Assembly (NCBI GenBank): GCA_008360975.2
Contig: CM039194.1
Span: 10,464,426-10,528,425 of the forward strand
Length of the DNA stretch: 64,000 bases
Source of the DNA: Lichenostomus cassidix
Taxonomy: Eukaryota; Chordata; Aves; Passeriformes; Meliphagidae
Reading direction: 5' to 3'
A model generated the notes under the pieces. It was not told the DNA's origin. It did no database searches and worked only from the letters and a program-made list of their open reading frames with translations. This document shows, one piece after another, positions 25,507 through 38,737 of the stretch; position 1 is the first letter of the stretch; every line of letters starts with the position of its first letter. The position numbers and the translations under genes were made by a program.

Positions 25507-28500
25507 ATTAAATATCTGAGATGGCTATTGGAAGATGTGTTCTCTCCTAAACTTGGGGGTGGGCTAACACAAATTTTCTCCCTAATGAAGCTGAATGATT
25601 TATGCCAAGATTTGCAGAAACAGAATAAAACCACTGGTGTTATTTACATTTATATGGTGGGTGGGTCTTGGAATCTGTTGTTAAATAACTCTTTGCAAGA
25701 CCAGAATTATCAGCAATGTCTTCTCTGAGAATACATGTTACACTGGGCTCCAACAAAGGACACAGTCTTCTGAATGGCTATAAAAGCCTGGAATTCCATC
25801 CCAGGCTTCCTGGGGTGTCTTGTCCATACAAGGGGGATGGAGCAGTCCCACTGCACTTGGATTAAACCCCACTGACAGTCTAACCCCAGCACATGGGTTG
25901 GCTGAAATTTGTCACTATAGCATTGAAAACTTACCATGCCTTCCCAGAGAAGTGCTCTTTAAGTTCACATATATGACCAAGTTCACCTTAGAAAAAAAAA
26001 CCCATAAATTCATTATGTACTTTAAAGCTGAAGAAGATGGAGAGGATGTGGTATACTTCAAATAACCAAAATGTTGAAGCCAAAACTGGTTTTAGCCATC
26101 ATGTGTTGAAAACATGCCCTTTCCCTAGCAAAAATCAAGAGCAGTTTGGAGGAATTTTTATTAACATGTTTAAGCTGGCTACATGGCTTCTTCACATTGG
26201 CTCTCTGATGGTTTTTATGGAAGCTCACAGTAAAATCTCACCAAGGCACTGCTCAGCTGCCTCAGTCCCACTTTCCCTTTGGCCATCACCATGCTGGGAG
26301 TGAACACACAATGCTGATTTGAAACCTTCCCTCCTAGAGCTGAAGTTTGACATTAGATGCCTTTTGAGCTTCATGCTGAGTGGGGAGGAAGGGTCAGAGC
26401 CTTCTGCCCACTGCTTGCCCATACCTACTCCTGTCCACAGCTTTCCCATTCAGTCTTTCCCTTGCCTGCTCATTTCCTGACCTCCACAGCCAGAAACTGT
26501 GCTTTACTTCTCCTGCCTTCTTGTGAAGTGTAGCTGGAATCAAGTAACACGGAATGATATTGAAATGCACAAATATAATATAATGCATCATTTATTTGTG
26601 GGACTTAGCTTTATTATCAATCTCTTTTGTATTAAAATACACACTAGGATCTTTGCATTGAAGACAGCAGGTCTCGTTTTCCATTTCATCCTACCTCTCC
26701 CAGCAGATGTTCTTCTTTTCTTGTATAGTCAGAGCAGTTCCAAGGGGATTGCATAAAAGCAGCTGCTCTTGACATTGCATTATGCAGGAGTAATTTTGTC
26801 ACTGAGTGATCATTGTACTTATTGGCAGGCAATTTTGAAAACAAACCCCCCAATATTTACATAATGCCATTTCTTTTTGATTGCGCAGTTCATTTCAGCT
26901 TCACTAAACAGCTACATTTTGAAATTACTCTCTTCCCCCTAAGGAATGGTCATAAAAACAGAATCAAGCTCATAAATCTTGTTGTGAACTAGTTATACAG
27001 TTTCTGCAGGATTTCACATCCATTGCTGTGAGACACTGAAAGTATTTATTTGTTATCACCCTTTTAAAGTCAAATGTGTGAAAAGTAAATTTGCTCTGTT
27101 GCGATTAACATGGTGACCCACCGGCACAACATATGGAGCTACATTCTTACAGAGCAACTTCTCCCTGTAATGCCATTGACTGAACTAAGATTTTCCTGCA
27201 AGTCGTAAGTCTTTTTTTGTAGTGGTAATAAATAAAAATGTGAAATCTAATAGAAAAGTATCTCAAACACTGTTGGTAGGTCTTTGTCCAGAACTGATTT
27301 ATTTTGCGAATCCACAGCCTCTGGTGAACAGCACAAGGAGGGGAGAGGGAAAGTGTCTTCAGTTCATAAGAGAAGTTCTCTGGTCTGCTGTGTGGAGCTG
27401 GGAGAGAAAGAGATTTGGGATGCAGTTGGTGTTTGTAGACCTTTTGGTATTGGAAACAATGTTGTATCATTAGGATATGTTAGGAGGCTGATGCAATCCT
27501 ACAGTCCCTGGTGTTTATCATCTACCAATTATTTTGGTCACTCTCTGAGATTACCATAGAAGATTTATAGTTTTAAGAGAGAACTTCGGTTGTTCTGCAT
27601 AATAAAAGCTAGACCAAAAAAAAAAAAAATTCTAACTTCCTTAGTTTTTCCAACACAAAAATCTTCTGAAAATTATTATACTGAGATGTCCAGTACTATA
27701 TTTCAGTCAGCTGCCTCCTGGGGTGTATCCTTCCTTTGGAGACCAAGTACCCATGGGAAATGCTCAGAAAAGGAAACTCTGGAGCCTGGGTTCACAAAAT
27801 GATAGGCTAGATTACTGAAGTGGGTTTCCATCAGAGTTTATGTCCAAGTGAAATATTTAATTCCAGTACTGGCTGGACACATACCTCCTTACAAAACTGT
27901 TGGATGAATGCTCAGCCATTTTCAGGTGAGATTAATTAATCATACTGGTTTCACCTTCAGACTCAGCCTAAAGAAAATGTGGGAAAATGTTCACATGTCA
28001 AAGCCAGGCTTAAGTATTTTTATTATGACAGTGCAGACAGAGCTGAGTGCAGGCTTCCTGACACAGAGAAGGGATGGCTGTAGTTTTCCTTTCAAGCTGA
28101 TAAAGTAATGTCTTCTTCCCACTTTATTTATATATTTGTACTTTTAGCTTTTCATTTTCAAAGATTTCATACTCATTGCTTTAGGACAAAAAGAACTGTA
28201 ATGACAAATATGGTTGTTATGTTTCATCTTATTCCCAAGGGTGTGTTCTTCTTCCACTGATGAGCATCTGCTCCTAGTCATGTAGAAATCTGATTAACAA
28301 AGCATGATCTTTGATTAGCATATTTCAGAAATTGTTTCTTATTACAAGCTCTCCTTAGGGCTTGTGTTGCTTAACAGTAGGACAACCTTCCAAATGTATT
28401 TAACATGTTGAGGAACTTTGCAGACATATAAATCCCTACTTTGAACTTTTATGTTCATACGGATCAGGCATTCTGCATAAGTGGGAAAAAATCTCAAGAA

Positions 28501-31257
28501 ATAACAGTCCACATTGTGGGGTTTTTGCTGTCTTCTGACAAAGCTCACAGTTTGGCTTGTATTTAATAAACTACTGTTTTGAACTGTACGTAAAGACTGT
28601 TTGTAATGAATAATAAATGGTGCTTCTATTATGTGTTCCATTTAAGGATTTTTATGAGCTTTTCCACCATGAATGAAATAATTCATCCAACACATCAGTT
28701 GCTTTATTTATTATTGTCAACATTATTATTGTTTTCAGATTTTAGAAGCAATTCACTTGGGTATAGAAGGTGGAGGCCTGCTTTGTAAGGAAATGGTGGC
28801 TGAGATTTCCAACCACTTGTTTTCCCGTTGCTTTCTTCAAACTGATGACTATTCAACAGTATTTTTTTCTTTTTTGATAGACGATTTTTAAATTGCAAAA
28901 TACTTAAAAGTTGTATTTCTTTTACCAGTAATTCATAGTGTGATGTTATTTCAGAACTGCACGCATTTTTATTGCCTTAAAAGATCTAAATAATTCCTGA
29001 AATGGATAACATTCACCAATTGGAGTAAATTTTACTGTTGAAAAAATGCTAAATATTGTAGCTGTGCATGTCATTTAGACCACGTGGGCCTAAATTTTGT
29101 TTCTTATTCATGCCAAACTAGTATTGACTTTCCAGGCTATACCTACATGCCCACTTGGGCAGGTTTGGGCTGCTAGAAAGCTAGGAGCACCAGGCCAGGC
29201 TGTGCTCGCCAGCAGCCCAGCGCTCCTGGCAGCTCTTAGCCCTGGGCTGCTAGCCAGTTTGCACAGTGATTTTTGTTGATGCAGCATTTTGCATCAAGAA
29301 TGTGTCACCAGCAAAAGCAAACAACCTGCATGGGCTCCAGCAACACAGCAAGGCCAGCTGCAAGCGAGCAAGAGTTCTGGACAATAAATTTGTGTGTGGA
29401 TTTGATCTCTGAATTACTTCAGCCCACTGAAACGATGATGTGTGACCCTGCACACTCCAAGTGGTGCTCACTCATTACAGGCTTTGCAGAAGGAGCATGT
29501 TTCACTCTGGTTTACACTACAGGTAGAAAGGCAGCTCAGGAAACTGTGGTTTGCCGTTTCAATCCCTGTCAAAGATCTGCCTCAGTCCTTAACTCAGTCT
29601 CCAGTGAGAGTGAAGTAAGAGGATTAAGAAGGTGTATATCACTCTTTGTGTCCTGGGAATGTAAAGGACAGGGAAAGGGATACTTCTCATCTGTCTGGCT
29701 TGAAAAAGGCACCAAAAGGAGACAGCAAAATGTCCCTGAAGAGCCTTGACAGCCTTTGGTTTTCCAGTGGGACAGACCCTGGCTCCTCAAACCCTGCTTA
29801 TGTATTTTCCTAATGGCAACACTTTGAGTGTTGATGCCTTATTGTTTACAATGTAGGAAACAGATGGTCTTTTCTCCTTCCTTGCTCACTTCACCTCTTC
29901 TATCAGTTTTAATGGTTTAAAAGAAAAAGCTTTTAACACTTTTGCTTTGTTTTTACGATTTCCCCCTGTCTTGCACCAAAGGCATTCCAGTAAATACATA
30001 TGCACTAGTGAAGCTTAATTGCCCATCACAAATGTGTAATGGGTGTTAATGTGGCAGGAGCTTGTAGCTGTGGCTGTTTAACCCAGCACAGAACAGCTGC
30101 AGCACTTCAGACCCGCAGGAAAACAGAAGAATCCTCTGCTTGTTGGAAATATATTTGCTCTCTGAGAAATTTGGTATGTAGCAAACTGAAACTTCTTGGA
30201 CTTCAAAATGTCTCCTTTGAAAATTTCTCTGATTGTTCAGTAGAAGTGGGAAATGGTTATCATAAAGGGCAGTAAGAGCTTTATACAGTCCACAAAATGA
30301 AACCAAGAGTTGCCCATTTCCAAGAAGGGAGCAAGATGTGGGGAGAGATAGGAGAGGTAAAATGGGATTTGAGGACACTGAAGAGGAACAGGAAGTCAAA
30401 TCTATGGCAATAGAATGTCCAAGTAGAGCTTCTCTAAAAATCACTTCTCAAACAAAAGAAATTTCCTCTGTCTGACTGGTATGGCAGACACTTTCCTTCT
30501 GAAGTGCTCACATAACCATATTTTGAATATTAGTAATTAATATTGGGTGACAATATCTTATTGCTGATCTTTAGAAACCTCTGTTTGCACAAGAATTAAT
30601 TTAGATACCTTTCAAATAGGACAAGAGCCTGGGCATATTTGCTCTGAGATAGCAACTCATCGTGCTGTGTAATCCCACCTCTGACAGCAATGCTGGTGGT
30701 GCAGGTTGCTGCATGAAAGCCCAGCATTATTTTGTTATTACTGCTCTTCTACTAAAGCATTTTAAATATAGGGGATGCTTAGCTGTAAAAATTAAAAATA
30801 AGCTCTGAAAATAACATGCCTTTTTTTACAGCATCTGTGAAATTAAATTTATTAGCACTCTGCATTATGTTAGTTATTAGTTAGCTTCTAAAATACTGGT
30901 CATTTTGTTATTTGAGTATGTTTGATCCAAACATAGCTTTTCTGTGGAATAAACAGCATGATACAGATTGTTAAACCAAAACTTCATCCCAAAGTCTTGT
31001 GTCTGGTATTAATGTGAATGCCAATTAGACTCAGATCACTGCTCAATAATCAGTCTTTAAGCTCTTCATCTATTTCTCTATGTAAACTGCTCCATTTCAC
31101 ATGCAGTCTGAAAACAGCAGCATATACTATAAAGTAGCAAAGAATTGTTCACTCAGATATGGAAGAGTCCATTCTAACCAGTTGTCATCTGCCAGCCAAG
31201 AGAGACCTCTGCATGTATTTCTCACTTTCTTTTTTTAATATGTATGGTTTTTTATAG

Positions 31258-31372
31258 CCCTTGATCCATCCAAAGATCCCTGCCTGAAGGTGAAGTGCAG
31301 CCCTCACAAAGTGTGTGTCACCCACGACTACGAGACTGCGATTTGTGTCAGCCGCAAGCAGCTGGTGCACAG
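31258..31372 (+). CDS. SPOCK1: SPOCK1 (testican-1) internal exon, follistatin-like cysteine module
   Basis: This 115-nt internal exon encodes part of testican-1, a secreted calcium-binding proteoglycan of the extracellular matrix that carries heparan and chondroitin sulfate chains. A pyrimidine-rich acceptor ends in TATAG at 31257 and the donor is CAG|GTGAGG at 31373. The first two bases finish an Ala codon (phase 1 entry). 37 codons follow, beginning LDPSKDPCLKVKCSPHK and ending VSRKQLVH, and the last two bases AG carry over (phase 2 exit). Cysteines are spaced C-x4-C-x5-C-x9-C, as in the first half of a follistatin-like domain. The DPSKDPCLKVKCSPHKVCVT stretch matches testican-1 as I remember it better than testican-2 or -3. 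The upstream exon that should end with the sequence before this Ala was not seen. The family assignment is recognition from memory, not a database search. Confidence 0.94.
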
Positions 31373-33177
31373 GTGAGGAAACTTCCCATTGCTTGGGGCT
31401 TTTGTGTCTGTCACAGACATCCAGTATGGGAGAAGAAGTAAAGTGAGAAAACTCCAAAATTAGTATTAAAAATCCCATGATTTTAAAACATTTTTTGAAG
31501 TTTAATTTCCATTAGAAAGAAAGAAAAAAACCAAAAAAACAAAACCAGAAGTTTTATATCTATAACTGAGGCTGTTCCAAAAATATGACCTGGAACGTGG
31601 TGCATCCTGAGGTATAGACTACACAATTCTCTTTCAGCTGTGGGTGGGGCTTGTCTTCAATTTCTTTCTCTGTTTAGTATGGAAGCAAAAATTTGCCTTT
31701 AACACAGCTCAGGTCCCTAAATGCTGTTGTCAGACAAGATCGTAGTTCGACACCTGTTTAAGCCAAACTAAATTCAGGATGATCTGCGTGCCATGTACTA
31801 GTACTACATCTCATCTCACTGACACCTGGTTGAGGAAGCTAATCCTGTAAGATAAATTTGTCTTTGATTGATAAAACAAAGTTAATGGTGTAATGTGCAT
31901 GAGGCAGTGTGTTTATGTTTGGTTTTCAATATGGAATGATCCCTGGAAGGAAGTTAGGAGTCTGCCTATGTGCAGTGCTTACATTCTAATGACATTTTTG
32001 GCACTATGTAGCTTACATTTTCTAGTCATGATGGATTGAAACCTGGTTTAAATCCTTGCATTATGTAGTAGCCCTTGTGATATATAGACATAGATGTTGC
32101 GCCAAATGCTTTCTGAGTTATTTCCAGTATTTAATGTCCCCAAAGTAGTCAAAATGGTTCAGAGGAATGGTGCAGAGGAATATCCTTTCTTTGCAGAAAC
32201 CAGGCTGCGTTTCATGTGATCTCTCTATGATTCCTCCACTGCCTGCAGCTGTTTCAGCAAACCTTTGAGTAGCACTGTGACTATGGAGATGAATCAAAAA
32301 GTATTGAAAACTTACTTTGAAAATTCTCCAAACAATTTTCAGCAAGTTTTGCAATGCTGAAAGAACTCCTGCTGATGTGTGATAGTGGCACATATAACCA
32401 CACAGTGGTTTTATTCTCCAGGTACCCAGCCACCCTCTCCTCAGAGGGTAGATAGGTCAAGGAGGGAAGTAACCAGGGCAAATTATCTGTTGATTTGAAT
32501 CAGTGGAGTGACACCCCCTGAAGGTTTTCATCTTCAGTCCCACAGTGTTCTAGTTTTTCTCTACCTGAGCTCAATACTGCTGTACGTCTGACTCCAGTCA
32601 GTAAACACATTAAAAGGGGTGGAGTTGCACCTATTTAAAACCAGTGAAAATCTGAATATATTAGTGTGGGCACATGTAGTAAGAATTACCAAATAACACA
32701 GCACTGTTGTGGTTGTTTTGCACATCCACAGTGCTTTTGGGTGCGCTCAGGAGGTTTTTCCATTTCATGCATCATTATCAACTTGCTGCAGTGGCTTTAC
32801 ACAGTGTGTAGGCTCAGCAAAAAGTAATTGAGAGCAGCACCTTTGTTATTGCTGAGTCTCCCAGCCAGAGCTGCACTGGTGTGCCTGCTGGAGAGCTGCA
32901 CCACAAGGAAGCTGTGGTTTTCCAGGCAGAGTGTGCAGCAAACTCTGAAATCACCAGTGCCAGCACAACTCCATTTCATTTCCTTTCTGTTGGAATGGCT
33001 GCATTTTAAACCACTGCAGGAGCTCAGCAGCAGTGTAGAAAATAGGGTTGCATGGAAATGTGTTATTTAAGCTACTCAGACCCCAGGGGCAGTGTGGCCT
33101 CTCCTGAGCAGCATCTGCAACCCCCTCCTCTCTGCTCCTCCTCCCCTCCACGGACACCTGGTGAGCAGCCCTGGGTC

Positions 33178-33240
33178 TTGAATCATGGAATGGTTTGGGT
33201 TGGAAGTGATGGTCTAATTCCAACCCTCCTGCCCTTTGGA
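33178..33240 (-). mobile_element. CR1 LINE 3' end fragment
   Basis: On the + strand, GAATCATGGAATGGTTTGGG is followed by TTGGAAGTGATGGTCTAATT and CCAACCCTCCTGCC. This is the reverse complement of the terminal part of a bird CR1. The match fades after about 60 bp, so the copy is very short or eroded. It is 1.8 kb downstream of the first SPOCK1 exon. Confidence 0.82.
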
Positions 33241-34278
33241 TCTACTGATACAATCAGTTGGTTCCCCAATTAACCTGGCTGTACTTGTAGATTTTTTTCT
33301 CTTCTCTTCTTCCTTTTCATATTGATTATGAAAAGAATTGGTCTTCATTTGTGTATTATGTACAATTTAGGGAAAAGGGCATAGCCCAAAGGGAACTTTG
33401 CAAAACAGCATCATTTGGATTCCTGTTGGTATATTTATCCATGTTAATCATATGTGGGTTTTTTGTATGTATTTTCTTGGAGGGACTGTCACAAGCAGAA
33501 AGATGGGAGAACCCAGACAATAACAGGGGAAAAACACTGGGTAGTTTGTTCATTTTTGTCTCTTTCTCCATGGGCATTAACCAGCAGCTTTTAGTACTTC
33601 AGAAGTTAAGGCGGAAGATGTCTGAGAGGTATTTCAGACAGATAATAGAGTTTTGTCAGCACAGCCTCTAAGGCGTTTATAGTACAAATTGGACAGTACA
33701 TTTAGAGAAAAGGCAGGACTGAGTTGTAATTGAAGAGTCTGAAAAAAGATAAATTTGGAGGTACCTTCTTGTATGCTTAATAGTCCTTGTGCTAACGGTA
33801 GAGTCTTATGAAATCTTTGGGGTGGATTAAAACCCCTTTCAATTTGAATCTATGAGGAAAAGTCTTTATTAGTTCAGTTTTGCATGAAATGCTGTAGTTA
33901 ATATCTCTCAAAGTTTTCTCATGCATTTTGAGTTCATAATACTTTGTGCCATTTGTCTCTGCTGGTGCTGATAGTGCAGCGGATGGGAAGGAAAGATGTC
34001 ACTCTTGGGCTCTTTTCAAAAGAACAGAATGAGAAGAGAGGATTGATGTGAAAATAATGGGCATATTAACATGTCCGGGGTTTACAGCTTTGTTCAGTCC
34101 ATTTGACTGGAAACCACCAATTAGTTCATCACTGCAGTGGATGTCACTCACAGAGGTAATCACACATCGTCTCTGCTTCTCTGCTGTGCCTTAGAAATCC
34201 ACCTTTTTACTCACTATTTCTTCAGGACTTTTAAGGATAATGCTGCTGACAAAAGAGTCTACTACTGAGTTTCTCACT

Positions 34279-34292
34279 TTTTTTTTTTTTTT
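34279..34292 (+). repeat. Poly(T) tract
   Basis: A run of 14 T sits in intronic sequence. No retroelement body was recognised next to it. Confidence 0.9.
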
Positions 34293-34752
34293 AAGATCTG
34301 GACAAGTTCCCAGATAAAACATCTGTTCTTCTAAATTACACATCAAAACCTTGGTCTGACCAGCATGGCAGTGTTGGCAACTACACTTATCCACAAGGAG
34401 CAGACAAATCTCCCTCTCTTTTTTACAAATCCTGCAGCTGATACACTATTTCTGGTTAGGAAGGACCCTGTTCAAAACAAGTCAAGTAAAACATCCCCAT
34501 ATGTGAAACTCAGCATTTTCATAGCACTGCCCCTGTTTGCCAGTGGAGCGCTTTAAATTGTATCCAAAAGGGGGAAGCAAAGCAATCTCTGCCAGGAAAT
34601 CAGTGACCCACCTGCTTTGGAGAACTGCTGGGAGAATTACAGAAAAATCTCTGACCACAGCAAACGCACTTTTAGGGGTTTACTGAAAAGTTGTGAGCAT
34701 CAGCAAGGATTTGAAACAGTGTTACTCCTCAATGTCTATGATTACATCAACA

Positions 34753-34772
34753 ATCACCTTTTAAAAGGTGAT
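34753..34772. repeat. 20-bp perfect palindrome
   Basis: Arms ATCACCTTTT and AAAAGGTGAT are exact reverse complements with no spacer. It could be a dimeric binding site or chance; a TCACCT/AGGTGA half-site pair resembles Brachyury/T-box or E-box-like arms. No gene feature is adjacent. Confidence 0.9.
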
Positions 34773-35037
34773 AAATATAGGGCCTGTATACCCAACCCTG
34801 TTTTGCTCTCCTCGTTTCCTTATGCCTGCCTGTCTTTTCTCTTGCTTGCTTCACTGCCAAATGGTGGTGAGGGGTTGGCACAACACCAGGGGCTCCGCTG
34901 GGGGTTACAGCTTCCTGTGCTGAAAAAAGAAACCCATTTCAAATTTGTTGGATTTTTTTTTCCCATGTAACAATACAACCATATTTACAAATATGTGCAA
35001 ACTGGTTTGAGTTCTCTAAATCTGACCTTTCCTAGGT

Positions 35038-35060
35038 AAAAAAAAAAAAAAAAAGAAAAA
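35038..35060 (+). repeat. Poly(A) tract
   Basis: 17 A, one G, then five A. No target-site duplication or processed-gene body was recognised upstream, so it is not called a retrocopy tail. Confidence 0.9.
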
Positions 35061-37289
35061 TAATTTTTTTATGGAAAACCTTTTATCCACCTCTAATGCT
35101 GAGTATTGTTTAATCTACTGGCATAGATTTTTGCTTCAGAAGAAAGAGCACTGAAATACTTGATTAAATACACAGTCACAAAACCCTACAGATTGCATTA
35201 AGTTTCTTTCAAACAAAGATATTGTACTGGGGAAATTGCCAAAATTTAGACTTATTATTCCCAAGGGTAGCTCTGACAGAATCTTGGAGAGTTACTTTAA
35301 TCCTCAGTGACTGAAAGTTCTAGACATGGACAGGATTGGGTAAATGTTTGTTGTTTGGGGTATTTTGTTGTAAGTTGTTAACTCTAGTGCATTACTCCGT
35401 AAAGACTATTTTTCTTACTAATATCTAATCCCTCACGCTACATTGCACAGTTTAACTGTGGCTCATGCTGTTTGTCCAGAAAGAGAAATGAGAATCAGGA
35501 AAATCAAAGAGAGAGGGGCCTTTGAGGTCACAGCCAAGTGCAGCATATAATGTGATGTGCAAGGGGTGTGCAAGTGATGTGTGCAAGTCCTTAGAGGAAA
35601 CTTGAAAGCTTTTAAAAGCATTTCATCTCCAGATTGCCCAACAACAAAGCATGCCTCTACTGCAGCGCACAAGCTTGGGATTTTGCAGCAGACAAGTTAC
35701 ACACACATGGAAATCAGAAATGTTTGTTTTGCTATGTGGTCCAAGTTGCCTTTTAATAAGACAGAGAGCACATGCTGTGATGTGACATCAATCTATAAGT
35801 GCTCAAGGGGACCACTGACTATTAAGAGGGAACAGCATAAGAGTCTGGCACTATCCTTTATTCCCCATTACAGTTATTTCTAAAATTTTGATTATGAAAA
35901 TTATGATCTAAGCATGAATTCCCAAAGGTTAATGGCTTTTCCTCCAAGACAGTCTCCATCAGTAACTGCCCGGGATTCAGTCCAAGGATGTTTGAATATT
36001 GGAACAGCACTCACTGGTTTTAAAAGCAGATATTACTCTACTGAACAGGATCATTTGTAAACTGTAGGTCTCATTCTCCAAGTGGTCCATTTCTCAGTTT
36101 CAGCTCTGCCTACATTAAATTGCTTTTAACTAAAGAGACCGTGGGGAGAGTCTGTGGAATGACTGCTTTTCATCCCACACGATGATATGAGCTCATTCGG
36201 TTCTGAGCCCTGAGAGTGACCTACTTGCTGCCAGGGGTTTCTGCACAAAAATCCTCCAGCTGATTACTTTCTGGAGGAAGCTGGCTATGGTATTTCCTCT
36301 CAACAGACAAGAAAGAATTCATGTTCTTTTTAGGCTCTTTTTTGGCTTTCTCCTCTAGGTATTCTCTTGACTAAGGCAAATTTGAAAACTCAGAGGTGAA
36401 AGACCCCTGTGCAATTAACAAACTTATGAAAGATCCTTCCTTGACTTAAAGTCCTGCAGTTGTCTTTAAAGCTGAATTCAAATAGGATTACTGACTCAAA
36501 GCAAAATGTGCCCAAATTTTACACCATACGTTTTGGTATTTCTATGAATTTCCAAACTTTCACAGAAAAATGAGCACATGAAAAGTAGTGGTCAGGCAAA
36601 GCACAAATATCTCCCGTGGGAATTACACAAAATTGTTACTGATAGCCTGGACTTCCTGCATCCCAAGGCCGGTTAGCCACTCTGCTCTTCCCTCCGCTGA
36701 AATGGTTCATGCTTCATCAGCTTTAGAGCTCATTAGAGTAGTGCAAGGTGATGGGCTCTTACTGGGCATGAGTAATTTTTTAAATATATGATAATGCGCA
36801 GCCCTTTTGCAATGGATTTCACAGTGTGTCCTCAGCCCTGTCTGCATTGGCCATACCAGTAGATGAACTTGTTCTTGCTGTCAACAGGGGATTTAGTGTA
36901 TTTTGCTCACAGTCACCAAGCACCATGCTGCTGGGTGAACATCTAACTGCTCAGGTCATTGGCTTTTACCCTGCAGCTCCTGTTTCACTGAGCTCTGCTT
37001 TACCCTGAGGGTGCTGCAAGCACAAAGGAAACACAATGGTTATTGAGACAATCTGTTGCTGCATTGCTCCTTTCAGAACAGTTTCAGAGCACCTAAATAC
37101 CTCTGGGTACCTTTGTTATCATCAGAACATTTTTATATTTAATAGAATGAGAAAATAACTTCTTTTTCTCTGCACTTTAATTAACACTTATAAATAGTTT
37201 TTGCATTTAAAAATACTATTATTGAATGGTTTAATACCTCTTTGTAATAGTCCTGCTCTTAATATTTCTAGCTGTATGCTTTTAGCAGT

Positions 37290-37510
37290 ATATAAAAATG
37301 GACTAGAAGTAACTTCTTGGATCATTAAGTCTAATCCCTCTGCAACAGTATCAAATAAACTTTTTCATAAGCCTATCAAGTTCTGTCTTAATGAGAATAA
37401 GTATTTTTGCCTCTTGTACTCCATTTGGATGAATCCTGAACATCTAAACCTTTCTGGATGGAAACCTGCTAATTATCCAGCCTCAATTTATTCAAATCCA
37501 GCTAAAACTT
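37290..37510 (-). mobile_element. Ancient diverged CR1-like fragment
   Basis: The + strand carries a series of diverged landmarks in the order found in reverse-complement CR1 tails: CTTGGATCATTAAGTCTAAT, CCCTCTGCAACAG, a 'gttctgtcttaatga' segment, and CCAGCCTCAATTTATTCA. Individual matches are weak, so the call depends on their order. Pyrimidine-rich sequence continues to about 37.8 kb and may belong to the same element. It could also be unrelated intronic sequence. Confidence 0.45.
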
Positions 37511-38651
37511 CTGGAGTTTTCCTAAATGGTTCCTCAGTATTTATTTTGAAATCTTGACCTTCTATGGTTTTGCTAGATTTGACAAATGTTCAAAGTCTTT
37601 TCTTATAAGTGAAGCTCTCTTAAAAAGACATTCCTCTTGCCTGTTTCAGTTTTCCTTTGTAGCAGAACTCATTGGGTTTGGCTGCTGAAATCACTTAAGA
37701 AAGAAACCCAAAATTATCACTTTGTCTTCTTTCTGTTTAAAATTTTTACACATCTTTGGTTTTGCAATGTCTCTGAGCCACCACTTGTTAAGATTTTAAT
37801 CTTATTTCTGAAATTATTCCCCTCTTTTAAATGCCTGTTCTATCCATGTGTGCTTTAAATCTCTGATTGTTCTTCCTTCAGCCCTGGTATAATGTGTGCT
37901 ACTTGGAAGTTCTTATTCCAGGTGGGCTTTCAGTGGAGCTTTCTAGAGAACAGTTCTGGCTTTGATGCTTTGTGATCTCTAAATTGAAATATATTGTAAA
38001 TATATGGGCAATTTGCTGCTTTAAACACTTCTACATAACATAACATTCTATATTTGTTTCATCTTCAATAGAAACATACACTAATTACTTTTCTCTGTAA
38101 TCGAAAACTTTTCTTAATTAACGTGGTAACAAAAGGTGGGGGAGAAAGAGTTTGAAATAAATGCTAGCCACACCTAGTTCAGCATTACATAAAACTATAT
38201 ATAAAATGCAGTGTTTAGAGCTCTGAGATCTGACTAATAGGTAAGCTCATGTAAAATGATGAAAAATGCATGTCTGAAAGTTAACGTGTGAATTTAAGTT
38301 TGTGCAGCAGTTTCATAGGAAACACAAGCCAGTAGGAAAACTCAAATATGTGAAAGGTAAAGTAAGGGCAAGATTATGTTTGTTCTTCAGTGGTTTTACT
38401 GTCTCTGTGGGTTCTTTTGGAGAGTGCAGAATTGGTCACACATAAAGTTGATGTAGCTCTTACCAGCTTGTCAAGAGCTACCATCCAAAGCTAAGTTGGC
38501 ATCCAGAGTTCCTGTTTGCCTCGAGATATCTGGAAGAAGGCAGAGCTAAAAGTTCAGTCACCTCCTCCATGGCATTTGTCTATTCCTGACTTGGATTGTG
38601 AGCTGTTGATAGCATAAGGGATGTTGGCTTTTTTGTTGTTTGTAAAGCTCC

Positions 38652-38677
38652 TCTTGCTCACTTTGAAGTGAGCAAGA
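38652..38677. repeat. Perfect hairpin, 11-bp stem, 4-nt loop
   Basis: Arms TCTTGCTCACT and AGTGAGCAAGA flank a TTGA loop and are exact reverse complements. A second inverted repeat lies 35 bp downstream. The stem is too short for a microRNA precursor as it stands. Confidence 0.9.
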
Positions 38678-38711
38678 AATGAAAACAGTAATTGGTATAA
38701 ATGTCATCTGC

Positions 38712-38737
38712 TTGGCAAATGTCACGAGATTTGCCAA
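38712..38737. repeat. Inverted repeat, 9-bp arms, 8-nt spacer
   Basis: TTGGCAAAT and ATTTGCCAA are exact reverse complements around GTCACGAG. The TTGGC...GCCAA arrangement resembles a nuclear factor I (NFI) full site, but the spacing differs from the canonical one. It is followed by two direct copies of ACAAATGAATA at 38737-38747 and 38752-38762. Confidence 0.85.

Larger units (their letters stand above)
1..31257 (+). other. SPOCK1: SPOCK1 upstream intron, 3' portion (phase 1)
   Basis: This is AT-rich intronic sequence upstream of the first visible exon, and its 5' boundary lies outside the window. I looked for the exon that should encode the residues before LDPSKDP and did not find one, though a by-eye search can miss a short exon. 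Contents seen: a short GT run at 843-854, a small CpG cluster at 13347-13510, a MIR at 13801-13990, an ATGGG array at 16714-16769, an ATAAT array at 20124-20190, a MIR/CR1 pair at 22341-22746, a GC-richer block at 24190-24500 and a GA run at 25490-25506. The remaining stretches show only scattered open frames with no domain, signal or codon pattern that I recognise. Confidence 0.85.

Noticed and set aside
29273..29749. 158-codon + strand frame
   Set aside because: No domain or homology recognised. The region is somewhat GC-richer, which makes stops rarer, and nothing suggests translation.
35038..35060. Poly(A) tract as the tail of a processed pseudogene
   Set aside because: No protein-like sequence upstream and no target-site duplication was seen.
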